Positions 21,264 to 33,083 of a stretch of 64,000 nt of DNA are shown piece after piece. The DNA lies in NCBI GenBank assembly GCA_014904845.1, contig MU119229.1:62001-126000 (forward strand), read 5' to 3'. Numbering within the stretch: position 1 is the stretch's first letter; the number at the start of each line of letters is the position of its first letter. The position numbers and the translations under genes were made by a program. The notes beneath the pieces are model-generated. The model worked only from the letters and a program-made list of their open reading frames with translations. It did not search any database and was not told the origin of the DNA. Origin of the DNA: Acephala macrosclerotiorum (lineage: Eukaryota > Ascomycota > Leotiomycetes > Helotiales > Mollisiaceae).

Positions 21264-23034
21264 ATGAATCCATTTCATCTCGGTGTACCTTGTCTGTCTT
21301 GGAGCTACGAGGTCCTTCCCATCCGAAGCGACTTCCGAACACTTAGAAAGCCTGGGACTGCGGCTCGTCGATGATGGATATGTCAAGTGGCGAGAAGATG
21401 CGACCTTCCATCCGAGAAACTGGAGCGTGTCTAGAAAGGCTTTTGATGTGTCTCTGGTCTTGATGCTGGACCTTTTCACGTTCGTTTCCTTCCATCTTCG
21501 GCTTCACTTTCGCTGACATGCAATCAGGACGGCCGTCAGCTCCTCTGGGGTAGGTACGCTGCGTAGGTCATTTCAGTGCGTTTGCTAACGCCCCTTTGCA
21601 GCCTTCCGTTGCCAAGGTAGCCATGTTCGAGTACCATCTCAGTCGAGCTGTTTGCATCCTCGGATTTGCCAGCATGTAAGTTCATCCTCTGTTCTTCCTA
21701 AATTCATATCTTGACTGGATCACAACTGACAGTCCTAGGTATCAGTTCGGACAAGCATTCGGCGGCGTTGTCTTTCCTCCATACTCAGAAGCCTTTGGGA
21801 GAAAGTCCGTTTACATCTCAGCATCATTCATGTATTGCATCTCATGTCTCATTACCGGCTGCGTCCCATCCATTGCGGGCGCCCTTGTAGGACGATTTAT
21901 CGCCGGCTTCATGTCTGCTGTCCCGTCAATCATTGTGTCAGGAAGCATCGAGGACATGTTCAACATGCAGCAACGAGTTTTGATGATGTTCATTTGGGCA
22001 TGTGCCACGACAAGCGGGCTGTTGCTCGGCCCCGTCTACGGGACCTACATATCCCACTCCCTTGGATGGTGCGCATCTTCAATCCTGTTGCAACTTCGAA
22101 GAATAGTTCTAACATGATTCAATCTGCCAGGCGCTGGGTGTTCTACATCTCAAGCATCGTCATGGCGGTGTTCACCTTCCTCCTGCTCTTCTTTCGTGAA
22201 AGTCGTCCAAGTCAACTTCTTTCAAAACAGCTTGCACTCCTCCACAAACACACTGGCAAGGATCAATATCGTATCTTCAACCCAGATCATACTCCAAACC
22301 TGAAGACATTCGCCAGGGTTGCCCTAACTCGACCAATCCGTCTTTTCTTCACCGAACCTATCGTCTTCGTTATCAGCATCATGAGTTCTGTAGGATGGGC
22401 GCTCATTTACTTCTTCGCTGAAGCTCTACCCGTGATCTATGCCGCCTTTGGAATCTCAATACAGCATGCATCCCTGCTGTTCCTCGCAATGGGGGTCGGG
22501 GTATTGTTTGGGATTATACCCCGCATTCACGACTCGAGGAAGTTAAAAAGGAGCATTGCTAGTCAGAAGGCACTTCACCCCGAAGACAAGCTCATCGGAT
22601 TCAGTTTTGCTGCACCAAGTCTAGCTTTCGGGCTCTGGTGGCTTTCACTCACGGTCCCACCACAATCCAACTTCCCATGGTATGTCACGATAGTCGGTCT
22701 CGTACCTATTGGTTTTGCCACCAACGAGTTCGCGTGCACGTTGTCGGGCTACCTTGCCGATACATACACGATCTATGCTTCCTCTGCTTTTGCTGCGATG
22801 TCGTTCCTCCGAGCAATACTTGGTGGGGTGTTTCCCCTCGTCGGCCGACCGATGTACGTTTCACTTGGAGGAAATACTGCGACCATGATTATTGCTGCGT
22901 TAGCGACGGTCTTTTGCGCGACTCCAATCCTTTTCGCAAAGTACGGGAAGGTTATCAGGAAGAGAAGCAAGTTCGCGATGTACAGTCTGGAGGTCAACAA
23001 CGAGATACAGATCCACGACAACCATGTCGACTAA
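21264..23034 (+). CDS. MFS transporter, DHA1-type drug/polyamine exporter family
   Basis: Twelve-helix proton antiporter of the plasma membrane. Exons 21264-21282, 21347-21479, 21528-21549, 21602-21675, 21739-22068 and 22131-23034 sum to 494 codons (493 aa). Family blocks: W-R-x-D..HPRNWS before TM1; LMLDLFTTAVSSSG; SRAVCILGFASMYQFGQAFGGVVFPPYSEAFGRK; GRFIAGFMSAVPSIIVSG; LLLGPVYGTYISHSLGWRWVF; RESRPSQLL in the central loop; WALIYFFAEALPVIYAAFGIS; GYLADTYTIYASSA in the second half. The first exon (MNPFH joined to LESLGLRL) is the only option I found giving an ATG in frame, and it is uncertain. Exon 3 is 22 nt. Confidence 0.87.
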
Positions 23035-23391
23035 ACAGTCTTTTCATGTCAACGCCCTTTCCTCCCGACGTGTGCAGTCCAAATAAGCCGGAGTTGTAAT
23101 TTGTGTTGCGGAATATATGGGTTAGCGCGTGGAGTTGGATGTTTATATGGGGACAGGATTATTTGCTTCGTCTTGCTTGATACTCAATAATAATTTAAGA
23201 TTATGATCTTGCTTCAATTTCACATCGCATAAAGAACTTCTCGGTACCTGTTTCCAACGGGCAAGAGAATGCTCTCGAGCTTTAGTTTCTATTGTATGGT
23301 TATTTTTTTTTTTGTCTACAAGATTCATGTTATTCTCCTTGCGCCAGCACCAACTCCTTCGCTTCTCTTATGATTTTACTCCATCGGCAGA
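23035..23391. other. Convergent intergenic region
   Basis: 3' ends of the transporter and the Ser/Thr-rich gene face each other. I see nothing else. Confidence 0.6.
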
Positions 23392-24557
23392 CTATGTGCA
23401 AGCGCTAGATGGCACCGTCGTCGTACTAGCCGTCCGTGAATCAATCATCGACTGAACAATCATGGTTGTCACAGTGCTGGCAATGCTGATCGTCAAAGTG
23501 GAAGTTCCGATCAAGGCAGTAGAGTTCGGATCCGTGCTGAGACGATTAGCTCTCTGCCATTCTCTGGAAATAGAAAAGACGCTTACACAGTAGCCGAAGG
23601 AATCGGTCCAGAAATGATCGTTGTGACAGGGCCGGCAGTAGCAGTCACCGTGACGGTCGAGACGATCAAGCTGTAAGCGAAATCCGGAGGAGCGTATGAG
23701 TTGACGGTGACTCCTCGCTTGGTGACTGAAGTGGATTGAACAAGACAAGTGCAAGCAGAAGAGACACGGGACGAGAGACCGGAGCATTGGCTGGCGAATG
23801 TTGGGGTTGAGATGCCTTGTGTATTGGTGTAGAGATTGCAGAATGCTGATGCGGAAGAGGATTTGTTGATGAATGTTCGGAGGCAGTTGTCGGCGTTACA
23901 CTTGAGGAGCGTCGTGGCGGGTTTGTTTCTTGTTGTGGGGGGTTTGGTGCAAGTGCCGGTGACTGTGATAAGAGATGTGCCTCGTGGTGTGCTGAGGGAG
24001 GTCGATGTGGATATGATTGTTGTTTGGTAGACAGAAATGGTCTGGATTGAGGCGGGGATCGTTGCTGTCGACGACGCTAGGGTCTCGGATACGCCGCTGA
24101 TGATTGTCGTCGAAGCAGTAGGCGTTGGAGTTATTGTGATTGTTGTCGTAAGTGCAGATAGCTGAGGAGGGACGATGGAGAAGGTGACGGCAGCGCCAAA
24201 GTTGGTGAGTGTGTTGGATCCTGTGGCTTGGCCATATGCTATGTTGCCATTTGCATCAACAGTACTGGTCGAGGTGTACTGTGAGAATGAAACGGTATAG
24301 AGACCGGAAGCAATTGATGCACCAGTGACGGGACATTTCAATGACTGAGATGATTGCTCTGCATGGAATGGCGAGCAGGTCAATGTTGGTGACGCTGAAT
24401 TGATGAGATATGGAGTGACATATCCAATGGGAGTATATGATGGGATGAAGCCGGTCGAGATGAAAGTATAAGTCGCATCGACACCAAAAAGCTTGCTATT
24501 GCCAGAAGAGTAGGCATATGATACTTTGGGAGTGCCAGCAGACGTGGCTCCCGAGAG
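23392..24557 (-). CDS. Ser/Thr-rich secreted or wall-associated protein (5' end unresolved)
   Basis: Exons 23587-24557 and 23392-23536 (50-nt intron) give at least 371 residues. The N-terminal block (SGATSAGTPKVSYAYSSG, IPSYTPIGYVTPY) leads into long Thr/Ser/Ile/Val-rich tracts typical of O-mannosylated extracellular proteins. In the middle lies a Cys pattern often seen in fungal surface proteins: CNADNCLRTF, SASAFCNLYT and SSRVSSACTCL. The frame reaches an in-frame stop just upstream of 24557, next to an acceptor TTAG, so a signal-peptide exon must lie upstream (24560-24720). I could not fix it: an ATG at 24584 runs into a stop and an ATG near 24690 needs an odd intron. No GPI signal is visible; the end is SSACT. 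Confidence 0.65.
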
Positions 24558-25287
24558 CTAATTAGATAAAATCCCGGCACCCATGGCGAATAACGGAACA
24601 GCGAGAGATCAGGAAAGGAACGACTAAAGTTGAGAAGACTTGCAGAGAACGTATCAAAATATATTCTTGGGAAAAGCTATTCATATAAAAGCTGTTGTGA
24701 GCCCCATGGCACGCACGTTCTCACATTATGGCCAGAACTTTCAAGCTGATTAGATTAACAAAAAGTCACAAAAAGCTACGATACCTTGAGGCTTGCGTAT
24801 GGTGTTGATTTCAGAAGCCTGTTGAACGTTTGAAAGCCACATTGAAACCGTTCTCTCAATGAGGTTATTGTCAGCCCAGCTGAAAGCTGAAAATTCCCTA
24901 TAGGGACTGAGCCCCTGGTTCTAGCGAAACTACAACACTAGAACGGGCAACTTAGCGGGTCTCGCTCCTGTAATAGTTGGCTTAGGGGCGCTAGCCGCTT
25001 GAAGCGTTCACTGTAATCCCCGCAGTCCCAGGTCGAGGCTATGTTAGCTAGGGGAGATGATTTAGGATGAATAGTCTCGACCTGCTAGCTAGATGGCAGG
25101 GCAATATTCTTGGCTCGTTCTTTCCCATCTCTTCGCGGCTCATGATAAAAGCTATGTCCCTGTACTCTAACACAGTAGCATCGCCATGCACGAGGTACCG
25201 ACTACATAGAGTCGGGTAAACCCATTTTCAACTCATGGAGATTAACTCCGGCAGTCTAAATCCCCACGGTCTATCGAAGAGAGCAGG
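24558..25287. other. Intergenic region
   Basis: Probably holds the 5' exon and promoter of the Ser/Thr-rich gene and the promoter of the next gene. No other structure is recognised. Confidence 0.5.
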
Positions 25288-26101
25288 ATGGGAGTCCACA
25301 ATGGGGCTTGTGAATCTTTGGTTGAGGAAGGCAGCTTCAAACATCCTCGAAAGACCCGTCCTGCTTGTGGAGTGGTCATACCATGGTCACTCGCAGTCTT
25401 CTTCTGTACCACATGCCTTTTTGCACTCCCACGAGACTATGTTGCGTCAAGGACAGACGGTAATTTTGAGGATGGATTCGCGACAGACTTTGGTACTTTC
25501 ACTTCTTTCTTCCCCACTTCAAATACCTAGGCTGACTTAAACAGTCCCCTCCTCTCTCGAAATTCCCATAGAAATCATCAAGAAGAGATTCACGAACCAC
25601 CTCCTCTTCAAAACCACATCTCAAACTCTATACAACGAGCCCCTCGACCCAAACGAAATCATCTACGTCGGCGAATCATCTCCTGCAATTGACACAGCAT
25701 GGCACAACCTACTACATGCACAATACATAGCATTAGAACCGGAGGAAATGGAGCAGATACCTCCGGCACACAGAGCATCTATTTGGTACAATGGTGAATC
25801 CAACTTCACGGAACTCAGCATCTTCCACAACCTGCATTGTTTGAACGAGCCTGGACTTGCTTTAGAACACAATCATGAAGAGTCGGAAACAGAAAACTAG
25901 ATGCATCAGGGCAGAGCACATCTAAATCATTGTGTGGATCAGATCAGACAGGCGCTCATGTGTCATGCTGATTTAACGCCGGTGCCTATGATGCCAGCTG
26001 AAGGTGGACCTGAAGGCGTGATAATTGGTAATGGGGAGATATACACTTGTCGGGACTTTGACTCTATATGGGCGTGGGTTGAAGAGCGAGGGAAGAAGTA
26101 G
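25288..26101 (+). pseudogene. UstYa-like (DUF3328) protein gene with in-frame stop
   Basis: UstYa-like proteins are copper-dependent oxidases or related factors found in fungal RiPP and other metabolite clusters. Exons 25288-25492 and 25545-26101 stay in one frame for 254 codons. A membrane helix lies at about residues 30-48 (GVVIPWSLAVFFCTTCLFAL), followed by DTAWHNLLHAQYIAL and the two family motifs HNLHC (HxxHC) and HLNHC. The second is in HQGRAHLNHCVDQIRQALMC, and the end is CRDFDSIWAWVEERGKK. A TAG at 25898-25900 falls between the two motifs (codon 187). No GT donor gives a plausible intron removing it. As read, the product would lose the second copper-binding motif, so I call it a pseudogene; readthrough or a sequencing error cannot be excluded. 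Confidence 0.7.
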
Positions 26102-26249
26102 ACGGTTCTTGGTGATTGAGATATTGAAGCTACAATGAAAACGCTTTTGACAACGGCTCGCTCGATAACAAAAGATACATCGCTGAAGGAGCTTCACATC
26201 AAGACTTTGCTACATTCACAACAATGGAATTTGCGCAACCAACTCCTTC

Positions 26250-27152
26250 CTACCCAGTCCAAGAATTCCAGTTGAAGGGTGCCTTCTCTTTGTTCCTCTC
26301 GACTCCCCACTTCTTCACTGCATCGAAGTCACGACGGGTATGCGCAACGCTGTGCGTCGCAAAGAACTTCTTCTGCGGCCCCTCCACAGAGAAGAGCGGC
26401 ACTGGGGTGAGATCGCTCTGGCACTGTATCGCTTGTCGAAGCTGGTTAATACAGTGGTCTATTTTATCTGATCAGTTTCTTCTATTTCCTCCCAAAATCG
26501 CAAGAGCAACTCACAGATATGCACACGCTTCCATTGCGGATCCAGCTGAGATGTAAAATCGGTATAGGCGTCGTAGTGATCGAGTTCGAGTGCTTTTCTC
26601 ACAAGATCTAGGTAATGAAGGTTGTGGAATACGCTGACTTCCATGTAGACCTTTCTATCTAGTGGCTCGAGGTTCCATGGTGCTGCTTTCTGGACACTCT
26701 CTTGTTCGTCCTTAGAGATTTCCATGTATGTGCCTTTGGTAGAAAGTCAGAGCCTAATTTTGTGATTGTAGACAGAGCGACTAACCTGTCAGAAGCTCGC
26801 TCCATGCATCATCAATTTCCTTAGTTGGGTAGCCCGCATATGACTTGGGGACGCCCGTGTCATTGAATTCGAGAAGACCATTACTTGGATTGAAGTCATA
26901 GTTGTAGAAATATTCCGCCTTATATGGAACGTCGGGAGCAGATACTGAACAACAAGTTAGCTCATGACCCAGTTCATGGGCATAATGGAGCCCTGTGCTG
27001 GCGACTGCCAGAACAGCTATTATGGTGCATATACCGCACTATATATAAGGAGGAATGTTACGCCTGCTCGCTCTGCACTTGCATGTAGAGCTATGCTCGA
27101 AATGAATCTCATGATTGTTCTCTGACAATGGAAGCTTGTGATATCCGCTCAT
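26250..27152 (-). CDS. UstYa-like (DUF3328) protein, doubtful integrity
   Basis: Exons 26786-27152, 26515-26733 and 26250-26458 stay in frame for 265 codons. Features: short N-terminus MSGYHKLPLSENN; hydrophobic segment CGICTIIAVLAVAS; a typical middle (AEYFYNYDFNPSNG, TKEIDDAWSELLTG); then HNLHYLDLVRKALELDHYD and HIYHCINQLRQAIQCQSDLT; last block HTRRDFDAVKKW. Two oddities: a TAG (27039-27041 on the plus strand) interrupts the frame just before the membrane segment, and the first HxxHC motif reads HNLHY. A 45-nt GTAACA..AATAG intron (27017-27061) would remove the stop in frame but also half of the hydrophobic stretch. It is convergent with its paralogue, with about 150 bp between stops. Confidence 0.62.
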
Positions 27153-27675
27153 GGTGAACGAGAAATTGAAAAGAGCGTGATGAGCTGTAATTGAATATTA
27201 AAAAATGAGAATCTGGTCTATCAGTAACAGAAAAATGAGTGTAGAAATTGAAGCTTGTACTTTGCCTCACATCGAAGAAAACATGGAGTTCTCAGGCATC
27301 GCGAATCTAGATGCAGCGCGCCCGGCCTGAAGCGAAGACTTCATTGGGGGCCCAGGCAGCCTCAAAACGCCAATGTACCCGCTGCAGAGCGCTATCGGGA
27401 ACCTTAAATAGCGCTAACTTGTGGCGTCTTAAGCCCTGAACTAAGGGTCTTGATCTTGGATTTCGACTGGGCTCATTTCAAATTTCAAGTTCCCGAGCCA
27501 GGTCGAGACGACGAAAAACACTCCTCAAAAACGACATCGCAATAATAAAACAGACACAGGAAAATGAAGGTAGGTGATATAAGCAAGAGGTAACGCTAAG
27601 AAATTTGGAAAACGTCCTGATGGATAATTAAAAACTCGAAGCGCGAAATCAACACGGACAACGACTAGAACTGGC
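27153..27675. other. Intergenic region
   Basis: Promoter side of the second UstYa-like gene and 3' side of the next gene. No motif is recognised. Confidence 0.5.
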
Positions 27676-28977
27676 TCAAATTACGTCCTCGAATACATCC
27701 TCATCCTCGTCGCCAACCTTGAATGTCTCCGTGACATCTTTCTCAGCCCTTCGTGAGATTAGGTTATTCGCCATGGATACCTCCTTCATCTTGACATCGT
27801 CATCCTTATCGGTCAAGTGCCCCTCATCCTCCCCTTGCCCCGCACAAGAACACGGCCCCTCACTGCTCCAAACACTGCAACCCATCGACTGATCCTCGAA
27901 CCTAAAGCTGCACGTCTTCAGAGGACTGCTCAGCGGACTGTCAATCCCCATCGCAGCATCGTAACTCTTCCTCCTCTTCGTGCAATACTCCGCTTGAACA
28001 ATCTGCTCCCCCAACCCATCGCAGTCAGTGCCCAATGGTCCCAGATTTTCCACGCCAGCGACCATATCCCCATTATCAGGTCCAAGCTCTGCTGGTATTT
28101 TCTGCTCTTTGATGACTTCAATACAATCCACAAACATATCCTCATCTTCCTCCCCAATCCCCAGCGCCGATTCCGGCCTCCCATGATCATCCTCATTATT
28201 ATCCTCTTCCTCATCATCATCCAAAGCATTCTCCCTCGCCCACCTCTCCTCCCATTCCCTCATCTCCCTCATCTGCTTCTCCCACTCCCTCTCCGCCTTC
28301 CTCTCATTATGGCACTCAGACGGAAAATCGCAGTCACGCCAACAATCTCTTCCTCCTTTCCACCGTCTAATCGATATCCCACCCTTCTCCCCTCTCTTCC
28401 AATCTCTCGTCAACAATTTCATCCTCTCATCATGTTTCAAAACCCGAAGCTCTCTGCGCCAGATGTTATATTTGGACCAGCCTGCATAGTCAAATTCTGA
28501 GCGACAGCCGCGGCCTTTCCTTCCTCGACGACTAGAGCGTCTCTTCTTCGCTTTCTGACTCTGCAACTCCGCAATGATCTCTATCCCACTCTTCCCCTCA
28601 TCAGCCGAAAGGGACGAGAAGAATTCCTCTGCACTGGCGGTAGGAGAAGGAGGCGGACTCGGTAGCGAACAAAACAGATGTCCATCTTCTAGACATCGTC
28701 TCGTAACGCCGAGTCTGTAGATGGAGCAGCAGAGATGGCAGCGCCAGATCCACGGGTAGGGGACTAGAGGAGCGGTTTTAAGATGTTCTTTGGGCAATGG
28801 AGGAGAGGGGATTATGTTTCGGAGGTGGAGGCGGGGTGGGGGCGTGAGTTGGGTGTTTGTTGATGAGCGAGGGGAGGTGGGTGGTGGTGAGAGTGGGGGG
28901 GCTGGGGAGAGCGGCGATTCGGAGGTGTTGTTTAGGCGGGTTGGGGGGAAGGGGATGCGCCATGGTCGAGTGGGCAT
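27676..28977 (-). CDS. Conserved Cys-containing fungal protein, unknown function
   Basis: Intronless frame of 433 aa beginning MPTRPWRIPFPP. The N-terminus is Pro/Ser-rich. Around residues 78-104 a Cys block (WIWRCHLCCSIYRLGVTRRC, GHLFC) and around 157-222 a second block (CRSEFDYAGW, DCWRDCDFPSEC) could bind zinc. They are separated by a Lys/Arg-rich stretch (KAKKRRSSRRGRKGRG) that resembles a nuclear localisation signal. The C-terminal half is acidic (DDDEEEDNNEDD, GDEDEDVFEDVI). The architecture suggests a nuclear protein; I do not recognise a named family. Confidence 0.7.
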   Translation of the reverse strand: MPTRPWRIPFPPTRLNNTSESPLSPAPPLSPPPTSPRSSTNTQLTPPPRLHLRNIIPSPPLPKEHLKTAPLVPYPWIWRCHLCCSIYRLGVTRRCLEDGHLFCSLPSPPPSPTASAEEFFSSLSADEGKSGIEIIAELQSQKAKKRRSSRRGRKGRGCRSEFDYAGWSKYNIWRRELRVLKHDERMKLLTRDWKRGEKGGISIRRWKGGRDCWRDCDFPSECHNERKAEREWEKQMREMREWEERWARENALDDDEEEDNNEDDHGRPESALGIGEEDEDMFVDCIEVIKEQKIPAELGPDNGDMVAGVENLGPLGTDCDGLGEQIVQAEYCTKRRKSYDAAMGIDSPLSSPLKTCSFRFEDQSMGCSVWSSEGPCSCAGQGEDEGHLTDKDDDVKMKEVSMANNLISRRAEKDVTETFKVGDEDEDVFEDVI

Positions 28978-29774
28978 TTTGAGGGATGTTTATAGGTTTG
29001 ATCGATGACTTGGCAAGTTGAGGAATAGACGTTGTTACGGGTTCGATGTTCTCGGGACAAAGAAAGGTGCAGAGGGGATTCGATGAATCGAATGTAACGC
29101 AGAGACGGTGATAAAGTCAATGAGGAACGATCGTCGCATAATTTGCAGATAGAACCATCCTCAAGTATATAATCCACGTCCAAAGTTCCCTGACGCAGCA
29201 CCTTGACCTGAGCGAGAGTTGAATTTAGTGTGGTAGACAATCATTCTCTTTGTTAGAGCACAACTTTCTTTGAGCCGCAACATCGCATTGGGCAAGAATG
29301 GATTCAGAACTGAATCAGACTTGGTTCGAGCACAAAGAAACCGCACATGGACCAAAACAACCGACACGGCCGGAGATGACCATCAGTAGGTCTCTACACA
29401 CTCGTGTCGACGTACGGAAGCTTTATATTTCGTCTCGCCTCACTCGAGATTAAGTACTTGACAGGCAATGACCCGAGACAAGTCCAATAAAACCGACGAA
29501 ACCGACTGGAAGTAAAGTTTCATTGATCCGTGGTAGTACAGCCGCCCTGCCCATCTTCCTTCAGCGTTGAAAGCTTCAAGCCCCGCAAGACGCATAATGT
29601 CTTATCTCATCTCCGTTCATAACCCCATAGCAAGTATTCTGAAGCAAACCAGCAGAAAAGCACAAAATATCCCCATACACCTTGATATTCATTCCTAATC
29701 CTCCTTAACCCGTACCACCGAAAGAAGAAAACCTGATATATTGATGCCTGAACCCAGATCATGCGACCCAACAT
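28978..29774. other. Intergenic region
   Basis: About 800 bp with no supported gene. It contains the promoter of the Cys-containing gene and the 3' UTR of the H2A.Z gene. Confidence 0.5.
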
Positions 29775-30642
29775 CTAAGCCTCAATCTTGTTCTTCTTCT
29801 TCTGCTCGACCTTTAACAGCAGAGCTCTGTTGATATGTGGAAGGACACCGCCGAAGGCAATTGTCGCGCGGATGAGGGTATCTAGTTCTTCGTCTCCGCG
29901 GATGGCGAGTTGCAGGTGGCGGGGAGTAATACGCTTGACCTTGAGATCCTTGGCGGCGTTCTGCGGATGTCAGCATGGTTCGGATTAGGCAGAAAAATGG
30001 GATGACTCACTCCTGCAAGCTCGAGAACTTCAGCAGTCAGGTATTCGAGGACGGCAGTAACGTAGACAGCGGCCTTCGCCCCAACTCGCATCTTGTTTTG
30101 GGTGTTGTTCTTGAGGAAACGCTTGACACGACCACAGGGAAACTGAACACGGAGATGTTAGCTTTTCTTTCTACTTACTGATGCAGCAACCATAGAATCC
30201 GAAATTTCCAGTCGTTCGAGGTTGGCATATGCGTGTTTCTCCCGGCCACACTTCGGACATGCATTTGTTGATTTCGAGTCGCGTCGCAGAACTCCAACTC
30301 GAAGGTAGCGGAATCGCGAATTTGAGGGTTTTGCGGACATGCAAATGCATCAGCGCATCAAGTTTTCGTCCGTATCGTTCAATCCAGGTTGTTGTCCTGT
30401 TGTTTATCTCTTGATGACGCGACAAGGCGGGGTGGCTATATGGCAACCTCCAGTATCGATGCAGACCTCGGAAACGTCCAGAAATGATGCGAATAGGTCG
30501 AATTTGCCCATGAACTGGTTTGCGCATTGCTTACCTGAAGACCAGCCTTGCTCGAGTGACTTTGCTGCTTCTTTCCACTATCGGCACCGACTTTGCCTCC
30601 AGACGACTTGCCACCAGATGATTTTCCCTTGCCTCCGGCCAT
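29775..30642 (-). CDS. htz1: Histone variant H2A.Z
   Basis: Replaces H2A at promoter-flanking nucleosomes, loaded by SWR1-type remodellers. Exons 30535-30642, 30011-30142 and 29775-29960 sum to 142 codons (141 aa), the normal H2A.Z length. The Gly/Lys/Ser-rich acetylatable tail ([16 protein letters not shown]) is followed by AGLQ joined to [35 protein letters not shown] joined to [30 protein letters not shown] and [12 protein letters not shown]. The DEELD segment distinguishes H2A.Z from canonical H2A. The first intron (30143-30534, 392 nt) is far longer than others in this window. The second is 50 nt. Confidence 0.96.
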
Positions 30643-32692
30643 TGTTGAATGCTGTTGGTGAAGTAATAGAGTGAATGTTTCAATGTGTCGAACGAAAAGT
30701 TGATGTTTCTTCGAGGTCGGCGGAGTTGTGGTGTTGATGTTTGGTTAGCAGAAGGCGCGTTGCGAAGATATGCATCGTTCTGCTAGCGCCGATTGAAGAG
30801 GCAGCCCAAGCGAGCCTCCCGAAGGATGAAGAACAGGGCAAAAGAGGGTATTGAGAGTGGAAAACCACGACGAATACTTCACCAGAATACTTGCAAACAG
30901 GCTGGGTGGAAAGCCCAGAGTGCGTGGATTGCAGCAGCCCATCAAGAGGAAGACAAGAAGGAATGGTGGTGGAGAGGTAAAGCAATATATAAGGGGGAAA
31001 TAGAGCGACCGGAAGCTTGATGCTGTCGTAGCACAAGCAACTTTAACGCCAGCCCCATTTTGTGGGTGGATAACTTATCTGTAATGCATTTCGAAGATAT
31101 TCCCATGAAGACTGGGTGAAGAAAGAGTTGTTAGGTATTGAATGCGCTGTTGTATATAGAAGAAGACGTCAAGTCCTGGCATTCGATGAAAGTTGGAATA
31201 GGTGCCTGGTGGCCTTGCACGTGATTCCGGCTCGGCAAGAAGATTTTCCTTTGCCCCTTCAACATCGCACAGCATCTCCATCCTCATGCTGCATCATTTC
31301 TGCCTTTCCGATATCTGCGTCTGATCGGTTTACCTATCATGACACACACATCAAGTTGGCCATTCGTCTCCCGCCGAGTCGATTGCACGATAGCACTTGC
31401 AAACCTAGTGGCCGCATCTCGACATCTCATCACGACGACCAGTCCACTGCCCGGGCAAAGTTGATGCTCGCAGAGTGTGCATAATCTCATCTCCTCTGCC
31501 AATGCCTTGGGAAACTCCCTCATGTCCACAACCAGGCTTATGTATACGGGTGTGCATAGTCAGCACTGTTTCCGGCAGCAGTGAATGCACGTGACGTGGT
31601 CTGGTTCCTCGGCATCTTCATGTATTCCCTCGAGTTCTCAGCCTCTGCTTCTCCAATATGGCTTTTTGATGTGAAGTCTTTCTCAATTTCTAGTTCCTTG
31701 TTTAGTATCTGCTGCATCGTCTCTTGTATTCTGTTTCTGCTGTTCCGTTCCCAGCTCGCTCGTCGAGGTCGACCTATCGGCTGGTTTTCTGCTGCCTCCG
31801 CGCGTACCATATGCTTTCGACTCAAGAATTTGGTCAACGGTCAATCATCAAGGCTCTCAAATTGACATTCAGAGCATGCAATCACGAAAGCAAAAAGCTC
31901 ACATTCTGGACATCTATAGCTTGGTCCTCGATGGCGGGGTGGTTTGAAAATTGCAGCGTGTTCAAGCTGCAGCTGATACGCACTTTGAATATGATGTGCT
32001 TGTCGTTTTGTTTAAGATCTATTTCTGTTCAACGCGGGATATGAGAAATCGGTGCTGATTTTGTTACTGCCCCAAAAGATAGGATCGCGGAATCGCAGCC
32101 CGCTTTTACGCGATATGTGAGGGTACATATCATTCGAGTCACTGCTTTCCTTACTTATTCAATTCATCTCATCCACCACAGTCGCAATTCCATATGCTTC
32201 AATATGAGCGGAGCAGGGTCCAATGCAGCTTTCGTCGATAGGAAAGTCCTACAAACTTGCCGTTCATCTCCGAGCAGCACTTCAGTGTCTGACGGCGAAT
32301 AAAGGATATTTCTGCTCCGTCATCAACTAAGTCATAGAAGGTGAAAACAACTTTGTGCTAAGCTGCTAACTCCTGCGATGATCCAGTGTCGCGACATTCC
32401 TGGGACGCTACCCTAGTGGAGGCTTTTCTTGCGTGGCTCACATTCAGACCAGCCGCCTTGAGACAGCTCCATCCTCTCCTAAGACTGTATCCATCCTTCC
32501 GCACAACATCCGACCCCCGACCTCATTCCCCCCATGCTTCCGTCCCTCGTCGCCATAGAAAAAGAGAGCATCAGCTCATTGACATCACACATTTCAGCGC
32601 TCAGCGATCAATATCGAAGCGGCACTACTAGAAGTAGGGATTCTTCCAAGTACAACATACTCTATCATCTTCATGACAAGGGTGTGATTAGG
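30643..32692. other. Two-kilobase region with no firm gene
   Basis: Contains the H2A.Z promoter. On the minus strand between about 31850 and 31280, open segments in shifting frames carry short Cys clusters (CIHCCRKQC near 31590; LCTLCEHQLCPG near 31475) like those of small Cys-rich fungal orphans such as the one at 35402. I could not assemble a convincing model. Confidence 0.35.
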
Positions 32693-33083
32693 TCATCTGT
32701 ACATGGCTGATTCCAAGCATGATGGTATCTTCTTTGATACCTTTGCGTTTCCGGTAGGGGCGGGCGGGGGCTTTCGGATACAGATTCCCTTCTTCGTTAA
32801 ATTATCGATGTCTAGTCTCCCGACTTGTATATCAGACTCTTGCCCCTCTCCCGTACCGAGCGTGGTGGACTCGCGCTCATAGCTGGTTGTTGTATCTGTC
32901 GTCTTCGGGACGTTGCTTGATCTTGTGACGCGATTCAGGTTGGCGAGAACTCTGGTGCGTGGCGTTGATTTTGTCGTCGATTTAGATACTCCTGCTGTTG
33001 TCAGTTTGAATCTAAGAAATTGAAGAGGGGTGCTTACTATTTGTGGCACTAGAAGGGACCTTTCTGGGTATTTTTGGAGGCAT
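32693..33083 (-). CDS. Small hypothetical protein, Ser/Thr-rich
   Basis: Exons 33038-33083 and 32693-32994 (43-nt intron, GTAAGC..AACAG) give 115 aa starting MPPKIPRKVPSSATN. The composition is basic and Ser/Thr-rich, with TRVLANLNRVTRSSNVPKTT and a C-terminal GICIRKPPPAPTGNAK. No signal peptide, helix or known domain is seen. The splice pair and clean ATG support a gene, but homology is not recognised. Confidence 0.45.

Noticed and set aside
27817..28500. 227-codon plus-strand frame opposite the gene at 27676-28977
   Set aside because: Pro/Leu/Ile-rich antisense shadow of an acidic and basic coding strand.
31116..31865. Several 60-120 codon frames on both strands
   Set aside because: Frames overlap each other. 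Short Cys clusters on the minus strand are suggestive but no splice model gave a continuous protein.
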